NCBI RefSeq assembly: GCF_003987655.1
Contig: NZ_NGKC01000006.1
Coordinates: 1 to 64,000 of the forward strand
DNA: 64,000 bases
Reading direction: 5' to 3'
Source of the DNA: Vagococcus acidifermentans
Lineage (GTDB): Bacteria > Bacillota > Bacilli > Lactobacillales > Vagococcaceae
The notes beneath the pieces are model-generated. The model worked only from the letters and a program-made list of their open reading frames with translations. It was not told where the DNA came from and ran no database searches. Of this stretch, positions 8,510-17,556 are shown piece after piece (the stretch's first letter is position 1; each line of letters opens with the position of its first letter). A program made the translations under genes and the position numbers.

Positions 8510-11500
8510 CAGCTGTGGTCGGCGGTCAGGAAGTGACGCTGGAAAAAGCAGCTACCAAGGAAGAATTTGCAGAAAAGGCCAACAGCTACTATTTCGACCG
8601 GGATTTCCAAGTGAATGGTTACCTCGAAGGTTTGACGGATGAAAAAATCAGCCAGTCCTTCTTGTCAGTCAAATTAGACAAACAAAATGTAACAGCTAAA
8701 AATGTGCAGGTAAAAGTGGCAGGATTTATTAACAAAGGTACGATTGCCGGAGCTAAAACGCCGGTTGATGAAAAGCTGGCAGTACCGAAAAATGTGAAGC
8801 TTGATGAGTCCAAAACCACCGAAAGCCAGTTGGCGATTCAATGGGACAATGTTGACGGTGCAGTGTCATATGATATTGAGCGCGACGGCAGTATTTTTAG
8901 CGGGTATACTGACACTAATGCAATATTCGGCGGCTTCAAATTTTTGTCGGAACATCAGTTTCGGGTGCGGTCAGTCGGTGAGGCGGGTGTTTCCGAGTGG
9001 AGCGAACCAGTTATCGGAAAGACAAACGAAGATCCGTTCAAAAACCGTATCGGAACTGTGAAAGCCAAGAGTAATATCATCAGTCAAAACGGGGAAGGAC
9101 TTGAAAAATTGACTGACGGGGATTTATCTTCGCAATGGCACACCAACTGGTTTACCGGTATTGCCAGTCCGTCAATCGGCCATTTCTTAACGCTGCAATT
9201 TGATTTAGGCAAGGTGTATGAGATGGATAAGTTTCAATATTTGCCGCGGGAAAATGCCGGAAATGGTAATTTCAGAAAAATTCAGTACCGTACCTCGACT
9301 GACGGCATCAACTGGACGGACTATTCGAAGCCGATTTCATGGGCCGGGACAGCAGACCTTAAAACCGTTGAAACGCAAGGGACTTCTTACCGGTTCCTTG
9401 AGTTGAAAGTACTGGAATCTGTCGGCAACTTTGGCTCAGGCCGCGAAATGATGTTTTTCAAAAAAGACGGAGCGAAAGGATATTTGCCGGGGGATATTAC
9501 AAACGACGGCAAAGTGGATGAAAATGATGCCCTTTCCTACCGCAACTACACTGGACTCGAAGCGGTCGACAGTGATTTTAACGGCTATGTCGAGCAGGGG
9601 GATTTGAATAAAAATAAAGTCATCGATGCGTATGACATCAGTTATGTCCTGCGCCAGCTGGACGGCGGTATTGCCAGTCCGGATACTGGTAAAATCAGCG
9701 GCGCGTTGACCTTGGCAATCACCGGCCAGCGCGATGCAGACAAATATCTGGCGGGCGATATATTGACGTTGACTTTAAAAGGGAAAGAATTTGTTAACGT
9801 CAATGCGCTAAGTGTGAAGCTGGATTTCGACTCAACGATGTATGAACTGGTGTCACAGCCGACTGCAGCCGATAATGCCGCCTGGATGGAAAATTATTCC
9901 ACTTACCGCAAGCACTCCGACAGCACTGAGTCGCTGTATTTGGTGTTGAGCAATCAAGGGCAGGCGACACTGCTGAAAGGGGACGTTGACCTTGTCACAT
10001 TTAAAGTCAAAGTGAAGGAAAAATTGCCGCAAAAAGCAGCTGGCAGCCGGCTCGTCTTTAAAGCAACACAAGGATTGCTGGTCGGTCAAGGGTTGCAGCA
10101 GGCAGAAGTCGGGAATTTTGAAGCGGCGATTGAGCAGGATACAACGGTTGCTATTGATAAATCAGGCGTTGACGCAATCAACGAACGACTTGAGTCTCTC
10201 ATAGAAGAAGATTACACGACCGAATCATGGCAGGCATTGATGGACTTGCTGCAAAAAGGTCAGGAGGTCATTGATAATCCGGAGGCAACTCAGGCGCAAG
10301 TGGACCAAATCGTTAAAGAAATCAACGACAAGTTGGATGCTCTTGAGAAAAAAACGGAAGCACTTGATAAAACCGCGCTCAATGCGGCGATTAAACGGGC
10401 GGTTGAAGCACAGCCGCAAGCAGGCCGGCAATTTACCGCTGAGACAAAGGCGGCACTGGCAGCTGCACTCAAACAGGCGAAGCAAGTTGCGGCAGATTCA
10501 ATTGCAACGTCTGAAATGGTCAGACAGGCAGCCGACGGGTTGAATCAGGCAGTCGACAATTTGAAAGAAGAAGCCGTTCCGGCAGACAAAACACTGTTGA
10601 GCGATGTGATTGGTCAAGCGGAAAAGCTGGAACCACCAGTAGGCTACCGTTTCACAGATGAGACAAAGGCGGCGCTGGAGGCTGCGGTCAACACCGCCAA
10701 AGCAGTTGCAGCAGACCCTGCCGCTGCGCAACAAGACGTGGATAAGGCGGCGGAAGATTTGCAGGCAGCCATTGACAATCTTACAGCACAGCTGATTCCT
10801 GCTGATAAAAACGAGTTGTTAGAAGTGCTGGAACAAGCACGGCAGGTTACGCCTTCCGATGAACAGCACATGTTCACGCCGGAGAGCTTGGTCATATTGC
10901 AAAAAGCGCTGAATCAAGCGCAAGAAGTGCTGGACAATCCTGCAGCCGCACAGGAAGCAGTCAACGAAGCCGTTGCACAATTGCAAAAAGCGCTCAAAGG
11001 ACTGGAAGAAACGCCTGTAAAAACAGATAAAACACCATTAACGAAGGCGATTGCAGACGCTAAGAAAAAATTGGGCCAACCGTCAAAAGGCATGATGTAC
11101 ACGCGTGACACGCAAGAGGCGTTAGAAAAAGCCTTAGCCGATGCGGAAGAAGTCGCGGCGAACCCGAATTCACCGCAGTCGGAAATCGCGCGCGCAACAA
11201 AAGCCGTGAGTGACGCTGCAGCTGATCTGAAGGAACAGCCTATTCCGGTTGATAAAGCAAAGCTGGAAGAGCTGATACAACAAGCGGAAATCTTGAAACC
11301 GTCGGCAGGGAAACAATTCACAGAAGCTACGCAAAAAGTCTTGTTCGACGCACTGGCAGATGCCCGGAAAATTGCCAAGAAAAAAGATGCGGTACAAAAA
11401 GAAGTCGACGACGCGCTGCAAGCACTTGAAGAGGCCGTCGCCAATTTGAAAGAGGAACCTGCTAAAGAAAGCACTGGCGGTCAAGGCGGCAATTTCGGAT

Positions 11501-11670
11501 CGACGGGCAGCGGAGTGTCCGGAAATTCAAGATATTCAAGCGGCGGCTTAGCGAGGGGCGGTTTGCCTAAAACGAACGAAACAGTCAATCCGTTTGTGGC
11601 TGTATGCGGCGGGATCATGGCCGCTGGTGCAGTTCTGGTGAGATTTTTCTTTAGAAGTAAAGAGAAATAA
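8482..11670 (+). CDS. C-terminal part of the same GH31 surface protein (FIVAR, LPKTN anchor)
   Basis: This frame continues the GH31 protein after the frameshift. It is open from about 8404, and ATG 8482 lacks a ribosome binding site, so separate translation is doubtful. From ATG 8482 the domains are: end of DUF5110, fibronectin III (about 100-180), F5/8 type C sugar-binding fold (about 183-327), a dockerin-like pair of Ca-binding repeats (GDITNDGKVDENDA and GDLNKNKVIDAYD, about 333-397), a cohesin-like domain (about 400-553), six FIVAR repeats of about 70 residues (562-1005), and a sorting signal LPKTN (1028-1032) with a hydrophobic segment and RSKEK tail. It would be attached to peptidoglycan by sortase. 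LPKTN instead of LPxTG is unusual. Cohesin and dockerin in one chain suggest self-association. If the frameshift is real, the catalytic half is secreted without an anchor. Confidence 0.85.
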   Translation: MASAEPESVTAVVGGQEVTLEKAATKEEFAEKANSYYFDRDFQVNGYLEGLTDEKISQSFLSVKLDKQNVTAKNVQVKVAGFINKGTIAGAKTPVDEKLAVPKNVKLDESKTTESQLAIQWDNVDGAVSYDIERDGSIFSGYTDTNAIFGGFKFLSEHQFRVRSVGEAGVSEWSEPVIGKTNEDPFKNRIGTVKAKSNIISQNGEGLEKLTDGDLSSQWHTNWFTGIASPSIGHFLTLQFDLGKVYEMDKFQYLPRENAGNGNFRKIQYRTSTDGINWTDYSKPISWAGTADLKTVETQGTSYRFLELKVLESVGNFGSGREMMFFKKDGAKGYLPGDITNDGKVDENDALSYRNYTGLEAVDSDFNGYVEQGDLNKNKVIDAYDISYVLRQLDGGIASPDTGKISGALTLAITGQRDADKYLAGDILTLTLKGKEFVNVNALSVKLDFDSTMYELVSQPTAADNAAWMENYSTYRKHSDSTESLYLVLSNQGQATLLKGDVDLVTFKVKVKEKLPQKAAGSRLVFKATQGLLVGQGLQQAEVGNFEAAIEQDTTVAIDKSGVDAINERLESLIEEDYTTESWQALMDLLQKGQEVIDNPEATQAQVDQIVKEINDKLDALEKKTEALDKTALNAAIKRAVEAQPQAGRQFTAETKAALAAALKQAKQVAADSIATSEMVRQAADGLNQAVDNLKEEAVPADKTLLSDVIGQAEKLEPPVGYRFTDETKAALEAAVNTAKAVAADPAAAQQDVDKAAEDLQAAIDNLTAQLIPADKNELLEVLEQARQVTPSDEQHMFTPESLVILQKALNQAQEVLDNPAAAQEAVNEAVAQLQKALKGLEETPVKTDKTPLTKAIADAKKKLGQPSKGMMYTRDTQEALEKALADAEEVAANPNSPQSEIARATKAVSDAAADLKEQPIPVDKAKLEELIQQAEILKPSAGKQFTEATQKVLFDALADARKIAKKKDAVQKEVDDALQALEEAVANLKEEPAKESTGGQGGNFGSTGSGVSGNSRYSSGGLARGGLPKTNETVNPFVAVCGGIMAAGAVLVRFFFRSKEK

Positions 11671-11702
11671 AAAAGGTGTCACGTAGCTAATTTCAGCATA
11701 TT

Positions 11703-11779
11703 GTTCTTGTTATAATGGTAATTGACATCTCTCGAAAAGTGAACTAAAAGCTGAGAGATGTCGTTACCATTTCAAGAAC
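11703..11779. repeat. Long imperfect inverted repeat
   Basis: Three perfectly paired blocks make a 25-bp stem: GTTCTTG/CAAGAAC (11703-11709, 11773-11779), AATGGTAA/TTACCATT (11714-11721, 11764-11771) and GACATCTCTC/GAGAGATGTC (11724-11733, 11753-11762). The loop is 19 bases. No T-run follows, so it is not a typical terminator. A MITE-like remnant or an RNA-processing hairpin is possible. I saw no second copy in the window. Confidence 0.7.
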
Positions 11780-11898
11780 GACGAAGTGTTTTTGCATAAA
11801 CTGCTAATTTGGGCTGCCTCAAAGCTATTTTGTACAGCAACTCAGCTGAGGGCGTCAGACGGCTGATAAAAAAACAGCTGAAGTCTGGCGGAAAACGC

Positions 11899-12209
11899 TT
11901 GCAAAAATAGTCGGAATATGGTATAAAGAGAGTGTAAGGGGTCATATAAATTCCCAGTAGTAAAATTGGGTGCTCTGGCAGTAAAAAGAGAGCCCGCTTG
12001 TGAAGAGAATTTGTGTGAGACTTAACCAAAAATCTAAAGAAGGATGTGGGAATTTGAGTTACTCCTTACCAATTGAATATGGTCTAGCAAGTGTTTAACA
12101 TAAAACAACCAACAACGAATCTGGTACATTTAGGTACCGGCTTCAATGTACCGCTCAGTATGATGTACAGAATCCAAAACAAACACACACTTGCTAGGCT
12201 ATTTTTTTT
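11899..12209 (+). promoter_or_regulatory. Attenuator-like leader RNA with no downstream gene
   Basis: TTGCAA (11899-11904), a 17-base spacer and TATAAA (11922-11927) predict a start near 11934. About 120 bases on, AAAGAAGGA precedes a TTG-started 14-codon frame (12054-12098). The end of that frame is the 5' arm of a strong terminator: 12079-12094 pairs with 12187-12202, followed by eight T. Inside is an 8-bp hairpin (GGTACATT 12123-12130 with AATGTACC 12145-12152). A ribosome stalled on the short frame would block the terminator, as in ribosome-mediated attenuation of antibiotic-resistance genes (known principle). But the next gene on this strand is almost 3 kb away, so this may instead be a small RNA. 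Function unknown. Confidence 0.55.
12054..12098 (+). CDS. Candidate 14-residue leader peptide
   Basis: TTG start, reading MSYSLPIEYGLASV, stop TAA at 12096-12098. AAAGAAGGA ends ten bases before the start. Its last codons form one arm of the terminator stem described for the surrounding RNA. An overlapping ATG frame at 12044 (10 codons) begins directly on the Shine-Dalgarno sequence and is less likely. No family recognised. Confidence 0.4.
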   Translation: MSYSLPIEYGLASV

Positions 12210-12223
12210 GTGAAATTTTAATG

Positions 12224-12278
12224 CAAAAAAAATAACAAGAAGACTGCAACCAACGCTCTGTCTGATTGAAGACTTCTT
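12224..12278 (-). terminator. Terminator of the DUF1827 gene
   Basis: Read leftward, a hairpin with AAGAAG/CTTCTT outer arms (12273-12278 and 12237-12242) is followed by an uninterrupted T-run (A-run at 12224-12232 on the + strand). Confidence 0.6.
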
Positions 12279-12286
12279 AGTATTTT

Positions 12287-12586
12287 TTAGATGCTTTCTT
12301 TGATGTCTGACGGTGCGGATATTTCTACGATTCCTTTGGTATGTATAAATTTAAGCCGGCCATTATCCATAGTTGTGCCAAGCAGCTCTTCGACAACCTG
12401 CTCAATTTCAAAACGTTTGATATCCCTCATTTTGTTCACAATGACAATCTCCACATGGGAAGGTGCCTCGGAAAAAACAATCATCGTTTTGCCCAATGAA
12501 TACACGCGAACCAGATAGGAGTCTGTATTAGCTAGCTGTTTTGCGACAAGAGTTCCATAACTGTTCGTAACATCAACTAATTTCAA
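12287..12586 (-). CDS. DUF1827 family small protein
   Basis: A protein of about 99 aa matching, from memory, the DUF1827 family found in Lactobacillales (KLVDVTNSYGTLV at the N-terminus, then VRVYSLGKTMIVFSEAP and HVEIVIVNKMRDI). Function unknown. Two TTG codons compete for the start. TTG 12586 lies seven bases after the AGGGGGG element and gives the family start MKLVDV, while TTG 12592 abuts that element, so 12586 is chosen. It sits directly downstream of clpE on the same strand but beyond the clpE terminator, so it may have its own promoter. Confidence 0.75.
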   Translation of the reverse strand: MKLVDVTNSYGTLVAKQLANTDSYLVRVYSLGKTMIVFSEAPSHVEIVIVNKMRDIKRFEIEQVVEELLGTTMDNGRLKFIHTKGIVEISAPSDIKESI

Positions 12587-12650
12587 TATCAATCCCCCCT
12601 TAATATATAAATCAGTGCATAAAATGATTAAGCATATTATACCATATTTT

Positions 12651-12693
12651 TGAAAAAAATAAATGTCATTGCCTGCGACAATGACATTTATTT
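12651..12693 (-). terminator. Terminator of clpE
   Basis: A perfect 15-bp stem (12657-12671 with 12679-12693) with a 7-base loop. Read leftward it is followed by seven T (A-run at 12653-12659). Confidence 0.9.
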
Positions 12694-12699
12694 AGTTAT

Positions 12700-14886
12700 T
12701 TAAGCCTTTGTTTTGATAACAATGCTGTCTTCTGCCATTTCAGCGGCAAGTTCCTTTTCGCTCGGATGATCCAGGAAGTGCTCGGCAATGCCGTCTTCAA
12801 TATATTCTTGAATGACTCGGCGTAATGGACGGGCGCCCATTTTCGGATCGTAGCCTAAATCGACCAATTTTTCTTTGACGTCGTCACTGACGTCAATGTG
12901 CAGTCCCTGATCTTCCAGCAAGCCGTTGACTTCATCAATCATCAGATCGACAATTGACAGCAAGTCTTCTTTGGAAAGCGGCTTGAATTCCACGATGCCG
13001 TCGAAGCGGTTCAGGAATTCCGGCTTGAAGAAGTCGCCCAGCTGTCCAAGGACGGAATGGGTTGTGCCTTCTTTAATTGCGCCAAAGCCGACATTGGCTT
13101 CGACTGCCCCGGTTCCGGCGTTGCTGGTCATGATGATGATTGTATCTTTAAAGCTGACTGTCCGACCTTGTGCATCGGTCAACCGGCCGTCATCAAGGAT
13201 TTGCAGGAACATGTGCAGGACATCCGGATGGGCTTTTTCGATTTCATCAAGCAGCACCAGACTGTACGGATTGCGCCGGACTTGTTCAGTCAGCTGCCCG
13301 GCTTCGTCATAGCCGACGTATCCAGGAGGCGAGCCGATCAGTTTGGACACACTGTGTTTTTCCATGTACTCGCTCATATCAAAGCGGACCATCGATTCGG
13401 ACGAACCGAACAGTTCCCGCGCCAGCTGGCGTGCCAATTCCGTTTTCCCGACGCCTGTCGGTCCGACAAACAGGAAGGAGCCGATTGGCCGATTCTTCTT
13501 GCCCAGACCGACACGGTTCCGGCGGATGGCTTTAGCCACTTTTTCAATTGCTTCATCTTGTCCGATGACATGTTTGCGCAGATCGCTGTCCAGATTTTTC
13601 ATCTGTGTCTGTTCTTTTTCTTTCAATTCGCCGACAGGAATGTTTGTCATCATTTCCACGACTTGTTCCATGTCTTTGCTGGTGACTGTCGGAATATCTT
13701 CATCAGAGATATGCTGATTTTTCATGGCAGCAAACCGGTTGACTTGGTCGCGGTAGTAAGCGGCTTTTTCGAAGTCCTCTTCTTGAGACGCCTTATTTTT
13801 TTGGCGCTCTGCTTCCTGCATCCGTTCTTCAATGATTTTCGGGTCAAGCGTCTGAATGGTCAGGTTCTTTTTGGAGCCTGTTTCATCCAGCAAGTCAATG
13901 GCTTTGTCCGGCAGGAAGCGGTCCTGGATGTAACGGCTGGAGAGCTTGACCGCACTTTCGATAGCGTCATCCGTATATTTCACATGGTGGAAATCTTCGT
14001 ACCGCTTTTGCAGTCCTTTTAGAATCGTGATGGTTTCTGCCTCAGTCGGTTCGTCTACTCTGACGGGCTGCATCCGGCGCTCAAGTGCGGCATCTTTTTC
14101 AATGATGCGGTACTCGTTCAGCGTGGTTGCTCCGACCATTTGCAGTTCGCCGCGTGCAAGGGCAGGTTTTAAAATGTTGCCGGCATCCATGCTGCTGTCT
14201 CCGGCTGTGCCGGCGCCGACCAATTCGTGTACTTCATCGATGAACAAGATGATGGAATCATCGGCTTTAACTTCTTCCATCAGTTGGTTCATGCGCTCTT
14301 CAAACTGTCCGCGGATGCCTGTGCCTTGCACTAAAGAGACGACATCCAACCGGATCACTTCTTTATTAAGCAGTTTTTGAGGCACATCGCCGTTCACGAT
14401 TTTTAAAGCCAATCCTTCAACAACAGCTGTTTTCCCGACGCCGGCCTCACCGATTAGGACCGGATTATTTTTCGTCCGGCGGTTCAGGATTTCAATCACG
14501 CGCCGGATTTCTTCATCGCGTCCGATAACCGGGTCGATTTTACCTTGACGTGCTTCTTCAGTCAGGTTTAATCCGAATTCATCCAGCAAACCTTTTCCGC
14601 CTCCGCCAGGTCCTTGCGGAGGCCCCATCTTGCCGAATTGAGTAGGCGGCACTTGACCGGGCATTTGCTGCGGACGCTGACCTTGTTGAGAAAGGGCGCG
14701 GAATAAATCATCTAGTGAGTTAAATCCATATGGATCTTGTCCATTCATCTGTTGACGTTGTGATTCTTGCTGCATTTTTAATTGTTGGTAGCAATTTTGA
14801 CAATAGTCGATTTGTTGACGTTGACCATTGACATTTGTATAAAGGTGAATGGTTGCTTCATTTTTTTGACAATTTTGACAAAGCAT
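12700..14886 (-). CDS. clpE: ATP-dependent Clp protease ATPase ClpE
   Basis: HSP100 chaperone of 728 aa that unfolds substrates for ClpP. ClpE identity rests on the N-terminal zinc finger (C3, C6, C29, C32), the short Q-rich linker instead of a Clp N-domain, and two AAA+ modules. Walker A motifs are GEAGVGKT (about residues 147-154) and GPTGVGKT (about 470-478), with a UVR-like coiled segment between them ([18 protein letters not shown]). The ATG is preceded by AAAAGGAGTG. Expression is probably heat- and stress-induced through the CtsR operator just upstream. Its terminator separates it from DUF1827. Confidence 0.97.
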   Translation of the reverse strand: MLCQNCQKNEATIHLYTNVNGQRQQIDYCQNCYQQLKMQQESQRQQMNGQDPYGFNSLDDLFRALSQQGQRPQQMPGQVPPTQFGKMGPPQGPGGGGKGLLDEFGLNLTEEARQGKIDPVIGRDEEIRRVIEILNRRTKNNPVLIGEAGVGKTAVVEGLALKIVNGDVPQKLLNKEVIRLDVVSLVQGTGIRGQFEERMNQLMEEVKADDSIILFIDEVHELVGAGTAGDSSMDAGNILKPALARGELQMVGATTLNEYRIIEKDAALERRMQPVRVDEPTEAETITILKGLQKRYEDFHHVKYTDDAIESAVKLSSRYIQDRFLPDKAIDLLDETGSKKNLTIQTLDPKIIEERMQEAERQKNKASQEEDFEKAAYYRDQVNRFAAMKNQHISDEDIPTVTSKDMEQVVEMMTNIPVGELKEKEQTQMKNLDSDLRKHVIGQDEAIEKVAKAIRRNRVGLGKKNRPIGSFLFVGPTGVGKTELARQLARELFGSSESMVRFDMSEYMEKHSVSKLIGSPPGYVGYDEAGQLTEQVRRNPYSLVLLDEIEKAHPDVLHMFLQILDDGRLTDAQGRTVSFKDTIIIMTSNAGTGAVEANVGFGAIKEGTTHSVLGQLGDFFKPEFLNRFDGIVEFKPLSKEDLLSIVDLMIDEVNGLLEDQGLHIDVSDDVKEKLVDLGYDPKMGARPLRRVIQEYIEDGIAEHFLDHPSEKELAAEMAEDSIVIKTKA

Positions 14887-14922
14887 TTAATCACTCCTTT
14901 TAGAAAATTAAGCAAACTAGGC

Positions 14923-14976
14923 TTTGACCTAATTTGACCTTTGAGACAATTATATCATTTTTGTGATGAGAAGCAA
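14923..14976 (-). promoter_or_regulatory. clpE promoter with CtsR operator
   Basis: On the minus strand, TTGCTT (14971-14976), a 16-base spacer and TATAAT (14949-14954) are followed by the direct repeat GGTCAAA-TTA-GGTCAAA (14923-14939). That heptad repeat is the known CtsR recognition sequence. It covers the start site, so CtsR would block transcription until heat or protein stress. Confidence 0.93.
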
Positions 14977-15070
14977 GTAATACGATTGCCTTATTCCCGC
15001 TGAGGGACTGTTTTTTTTGTTCGGAAAATGATAAAATAAGGAGAAGTACTCTTTGCGAGGGAGGGGGACT

Positions 15071-15253
15071 ATGGCAGAAAACAAGTACGAGGAAGAATTA
15101 GCAAAACTGGTTTTGGGAGAGGTATCTGAGTTGGTTGTTGAAAAAGGAGATTTTTTTTTATTCCGTGAGGCGTGGCGGGAGCATCCTGACAGAGACAAGA
15201 TAGTAGGAGAAGCCTTCTTGTACGGAAAAATTATTTACCGATTTAAGAGCTGA
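15071..15253 (+). CDS. Small acidic protein of unknown function
   Basis: A 60-aa protein (MAENKYEEELAKLVLGEV start, basic end IIYRFKS). The ATG has a strong GAGGGGG site six bases upstream; an in-frame earlier start at 15053 would place this site inside the gene. I do not recognise a family. It is divergent from clpE and upstream of ptsH, with about 150 bases and a promoter-like element before ptsH, so it is probably its own unit. Confidence 0.65.
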   Translation: MAENKYEEELAKLVLGEVSELVVEKGDFFLFREAWREHPDRDKIVGEAFLYGKIIYRFKS

Positions 15254-15284
15254 TTATATTATTTGTAAAAAATGTATAAAAAAG

Positions 15285-15313
15285 TTGTAACTAGGCTCAA
15301 AAAATGGTAATCT
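15285..15313 (+). promoter_or_regulatory. Candidate ptsHI promoter
   Basis: TTGTAA (15285-15290), a 17-base spacer and TAATCT (15308-15313) about 95 bases before ptsH. Moderate match only. Confidence 0.4.
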
Positions 15314-15409
15314 GTATGATTGAAAGGGGTGCGTCCAAGTCGTTTTTTTGTTTCTTGGTCGACCTCACTCAATAAAAAAATATTCATTTGGCGAAGGAGA
15401 AAGATAGTT

Positions 15410-15676
15410 ATGGAAAAAAGAGATTTTCACGTTGTAGCAGATACAGGTATTCATGCTCGCCCTGCAACTCTATTGGTGCAGACAGCAAGCAAATTCAGTT
15501 CTGATATTAACTTGGAATATAAAGGTAAATCAGTTAACTTGAAATCAATCATGGGTGTCATGTCATTGGGTGTCGGTCAAGGTGCTGACGTGACTATCAG
15601 TGCTGACGGTGCTGACGAAGCTGAAGCAATGGCAGCAATCGAAGAAACAATGAAAAAAGAAGGGTTATCTGAATAA
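15410..15676 (+). CDS. ptsH: Phosphocarrier protein HPr
   Basis: Of 88 aa. It carries phosphate from enzyme I to sugar-specific EIIA proteins. The catalytic H15 lies in GIHARPAT and the HPr-kinase regulatory serine S46 in [12 protein letters not shown], so it can also serve as CcpA co-repressor (known for Firmicutes). The start is fixed by GCGAAGGAGAAAG and by the family N-terminus; the longer in-frame extension to 15320 has no support. Its TAA overlaps the ATG of ptsI by one base, implying translational coupling. Confidence 0.98.
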   Translation: MEKRDFHVVADTGIHARPATLLVQTASKFSSDINLEYKGKSVNLKSIMGVMSLGVGQGADVTISADGADEAEAMAAIEETMKKEGLSE

Positions 15677-17400
15677 TGGCTGAACTGTTGAAAGGCATAG
15701 CTGTTAGTGATGGTGTCGCAGTTGCGAAAGCATATCTTCTGGTAGCTCCTGACTTGTCTTTTGAAAAAGTTTCAGTAGATGACGTATCAGCTGAATCAGC
15801 ACGTTTGGCTGATGCTCTGGCAAAATCTACAAGCGATCTGGAAGCTATCCGAAGCAAAGCGGCTGAATCACTTGGCGAAGAAGAAGCTCAGGTTTTTGAT
15901 GCGCATTTGATGGTTCTCTCGGACCCGGAGCTGATTGGCGCTATTGAAAGCAATATTAAAGATAATCAGGTAAATGCTGAATCAGCCCTTAAAGAAGTAA
16001 CCGACATGTTTATCGGCATGTTCGAGGCGATGGAAGACAATCCGTATATGCAGGAACGTGCGGCTGATATTCGCGATGTGACGAAACGGGTATTGAGCCA
16101 TTTACTTGGCGTAAAATTACCGGATTTAACTATGATTGATGAAGAAGTCATCATTGTCGCAGATGACTTGACACCAAGCGATACGGCACAGCTGGACCGC
16201 CGCTTTGTTAAAGCGTTTGTAACGAATATCGGCGGGAGAACATCTCACTCGGCTATCATGGCCCGTTCTCTTGAAATACCGGCTGTTGTCGGAACAAAAG
16301 AAATCACTCAGATGGTCAAAGAAGGCGACATATTGGCAGTCAACGGTATCGAAGGCGATGTCATCGTGAACCCGACAGACAGCCAGATCGCTGAGTTTAA
16401 TACCAAAGCGCAAGCATTCGCTGAACAAAAAGCTGAATGGGAAAAACTGGTGCATGCCGAAACAATTACTGCTGACGGCAAACACTTGGAATTGGCAGCC
16501 AACATCGGTACACCGAAAGATTTAGAAGGTGTCATCAAAAACGGCGGCGAAGGTGTCGGATTATACCGGACAGAGTTCTTGTACATGGATGCCTCCGATT
16601 TTCCGAGCGAAGAAGACCAGTTTAATGCTTATAAGGCTGTTTTGGAAGGCATGGCAGGCAAGCCGGTTGTTGTACGTACGATGGACATCGGCGGCGACAA
16701 GGAGCTTCCTTACCTTAAATTGCCTCATGAAATGAATCCGTTTCTAGGTTATCGGGCTATCCGAATCTCTTTAGCTGAGGACGGAATGTTCCGCACACAG
16801 CTGCGTGCGTTGTTGCGTGCTTCTGCATACGGCAATCTGCGGATTATGTTCCCGATGATTGCGACATTGCAGGATTTCCGCAGTGCGAAGGCAATTTTTG
16901 ATGAAGAAAAAGCAAAATTGATTGCCGAAGGCGTCAATGTATCGGACGATATTCAGGTAGGTATCATGATTGAAATTCCGGCAGCGGCAGTTTTGGCTGA
17001 CCGTTTTGCCAAGGAAGTTGATTTCTTCTCCATCGGTACGAATGATTTGATTCAATATACGATGGCGGCAGACCGGATGAACGAACGTGTGTCTTATCTG
17101 TATCAGCCTTACAACCCGTCTATTTTGCGTCTTATCAAAAATGTGATTGACGCGGCTCACGCAGAAGGCAAATGGGCCGGTATGTGCGGCGAGATGGCCG
17201 GTGACCAGACAGCAGTCCCTCTATTGATGGGATTGGGACTTGATGAATTCTCCATGAGTGCTACAAGCATACTGAGAACACGCAGTCTGATGAAACGTCT
17301 GGACACGACAAAAATGGCTGAATTAGCCGAAAAAGCTGTGACTGAATGCGATACTGCTGAAGAAGTAGTTGCGCTGGTTGAAGAATATACAGCTGAATAG
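15676..17400 (+). CDS. ptsI: PTS enzyme I
   Basis: Of 574 aa, the expected length. Autophosphorylates from PEP and passes the phosphate to HPr. The phosphohistidine is H191 in [13 protein letters not shown], in the swivelling domain. The C-terminal PEP-binding TIM barrel includes [12 protein letters not shown], the loop [13 protein letters not shown] and GMCGEMAGD. Coupled to ptsH and ended by a strong terminator. Confidence 0.98.
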   Translation: MAELLKGIAVSDGVAVAKAYLLVAPDLSFEKVSVDDVSAESARLADALAKSTSDLEAIRSKAAESLGEEEAQVFDAHLMVLSDPELIGAIESNIKDNQVNAESALKEVTDMFIGMFEAMEDNPYMQERAADIRDVTKRVLSHLLGVKLPDLTMIDEEVIIVADDLTPSDTAQLDRRFVKAFVTNIGGRTSHSAIMARSLEIPAVVGTKEITQMVKEGDILAVNGIEGDVIVNPTDSQIAEFNTKAQAFAEQKAEWEKLVHAETITADGKHLELAANIGTPKDLEGVIKNGGEGVGLYRTEFLYMDASDFPSEEDQFNAYKAVLEGMAGKPVVVRTMDIGGDKELPYLKLPHEMNPFLGYRAIRISLAEDGMFRTQLRALLRASAYGNLRIMFPMIATLQDFRSAKAIFDEEKAKLIAEGVNVSDDIQVGIMIEIPAAAVLADRFAKEVDFFSIGTNDLIQYTMAADRMNERVSYLYQPYNPSILRLIKNVIDAAHAEGKWAGMCGEMAGDQTAVPLLMGLGLDEFSMSATSILRTRSLMKRLDTTKMAELAEKAVTECDTAEEVVALVEEYTAE

Positions 17401-17412
17401 GTAATGATAGTG

Positions 17413-17457
17413 AAAAGCTGTGACTTAGTGGCATTGAGGCTGAGTCACAGCTTTTTT
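17413..17457 (+). terminator. Terminator of ptsHI
   Basis: Stem AAAAGCTGTGAC/GTCACAGCTTTT with a loop of about 18 bases running into seven T. Confidence 0.9.
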
Positions 17458-17556
17458 ATTGCCGTTCATCAGAGTATGTTATACTGAAAGCAGGAAAATA
17501 TTACGTCTAAAGTTGGATGTTTCTCACACGATTTAATTGTATAGTGGAAACAGGGA

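Noticed and set aside
12054-12209. T-box or known riboswitch
   Set aside because: No T-box sequence (AGGGTGG-like) and no downstream aminoacyl-tRNA synthetase or amino acid gene; the short frame overlapping the terminator arm fits attenuation better.
12084-12209. tracrRNA-like sequence (AGCAAG motif and terminator)
   Set aside because: No cas genes, no CRISPR repeats, and the pairing is explained by the terminator stem.
13057-14022. 321-codon + strand frame antisense to clpE
   Set aside because: Shadow frame; clpE has complete motifs, promoter and terminator on the minus strand.
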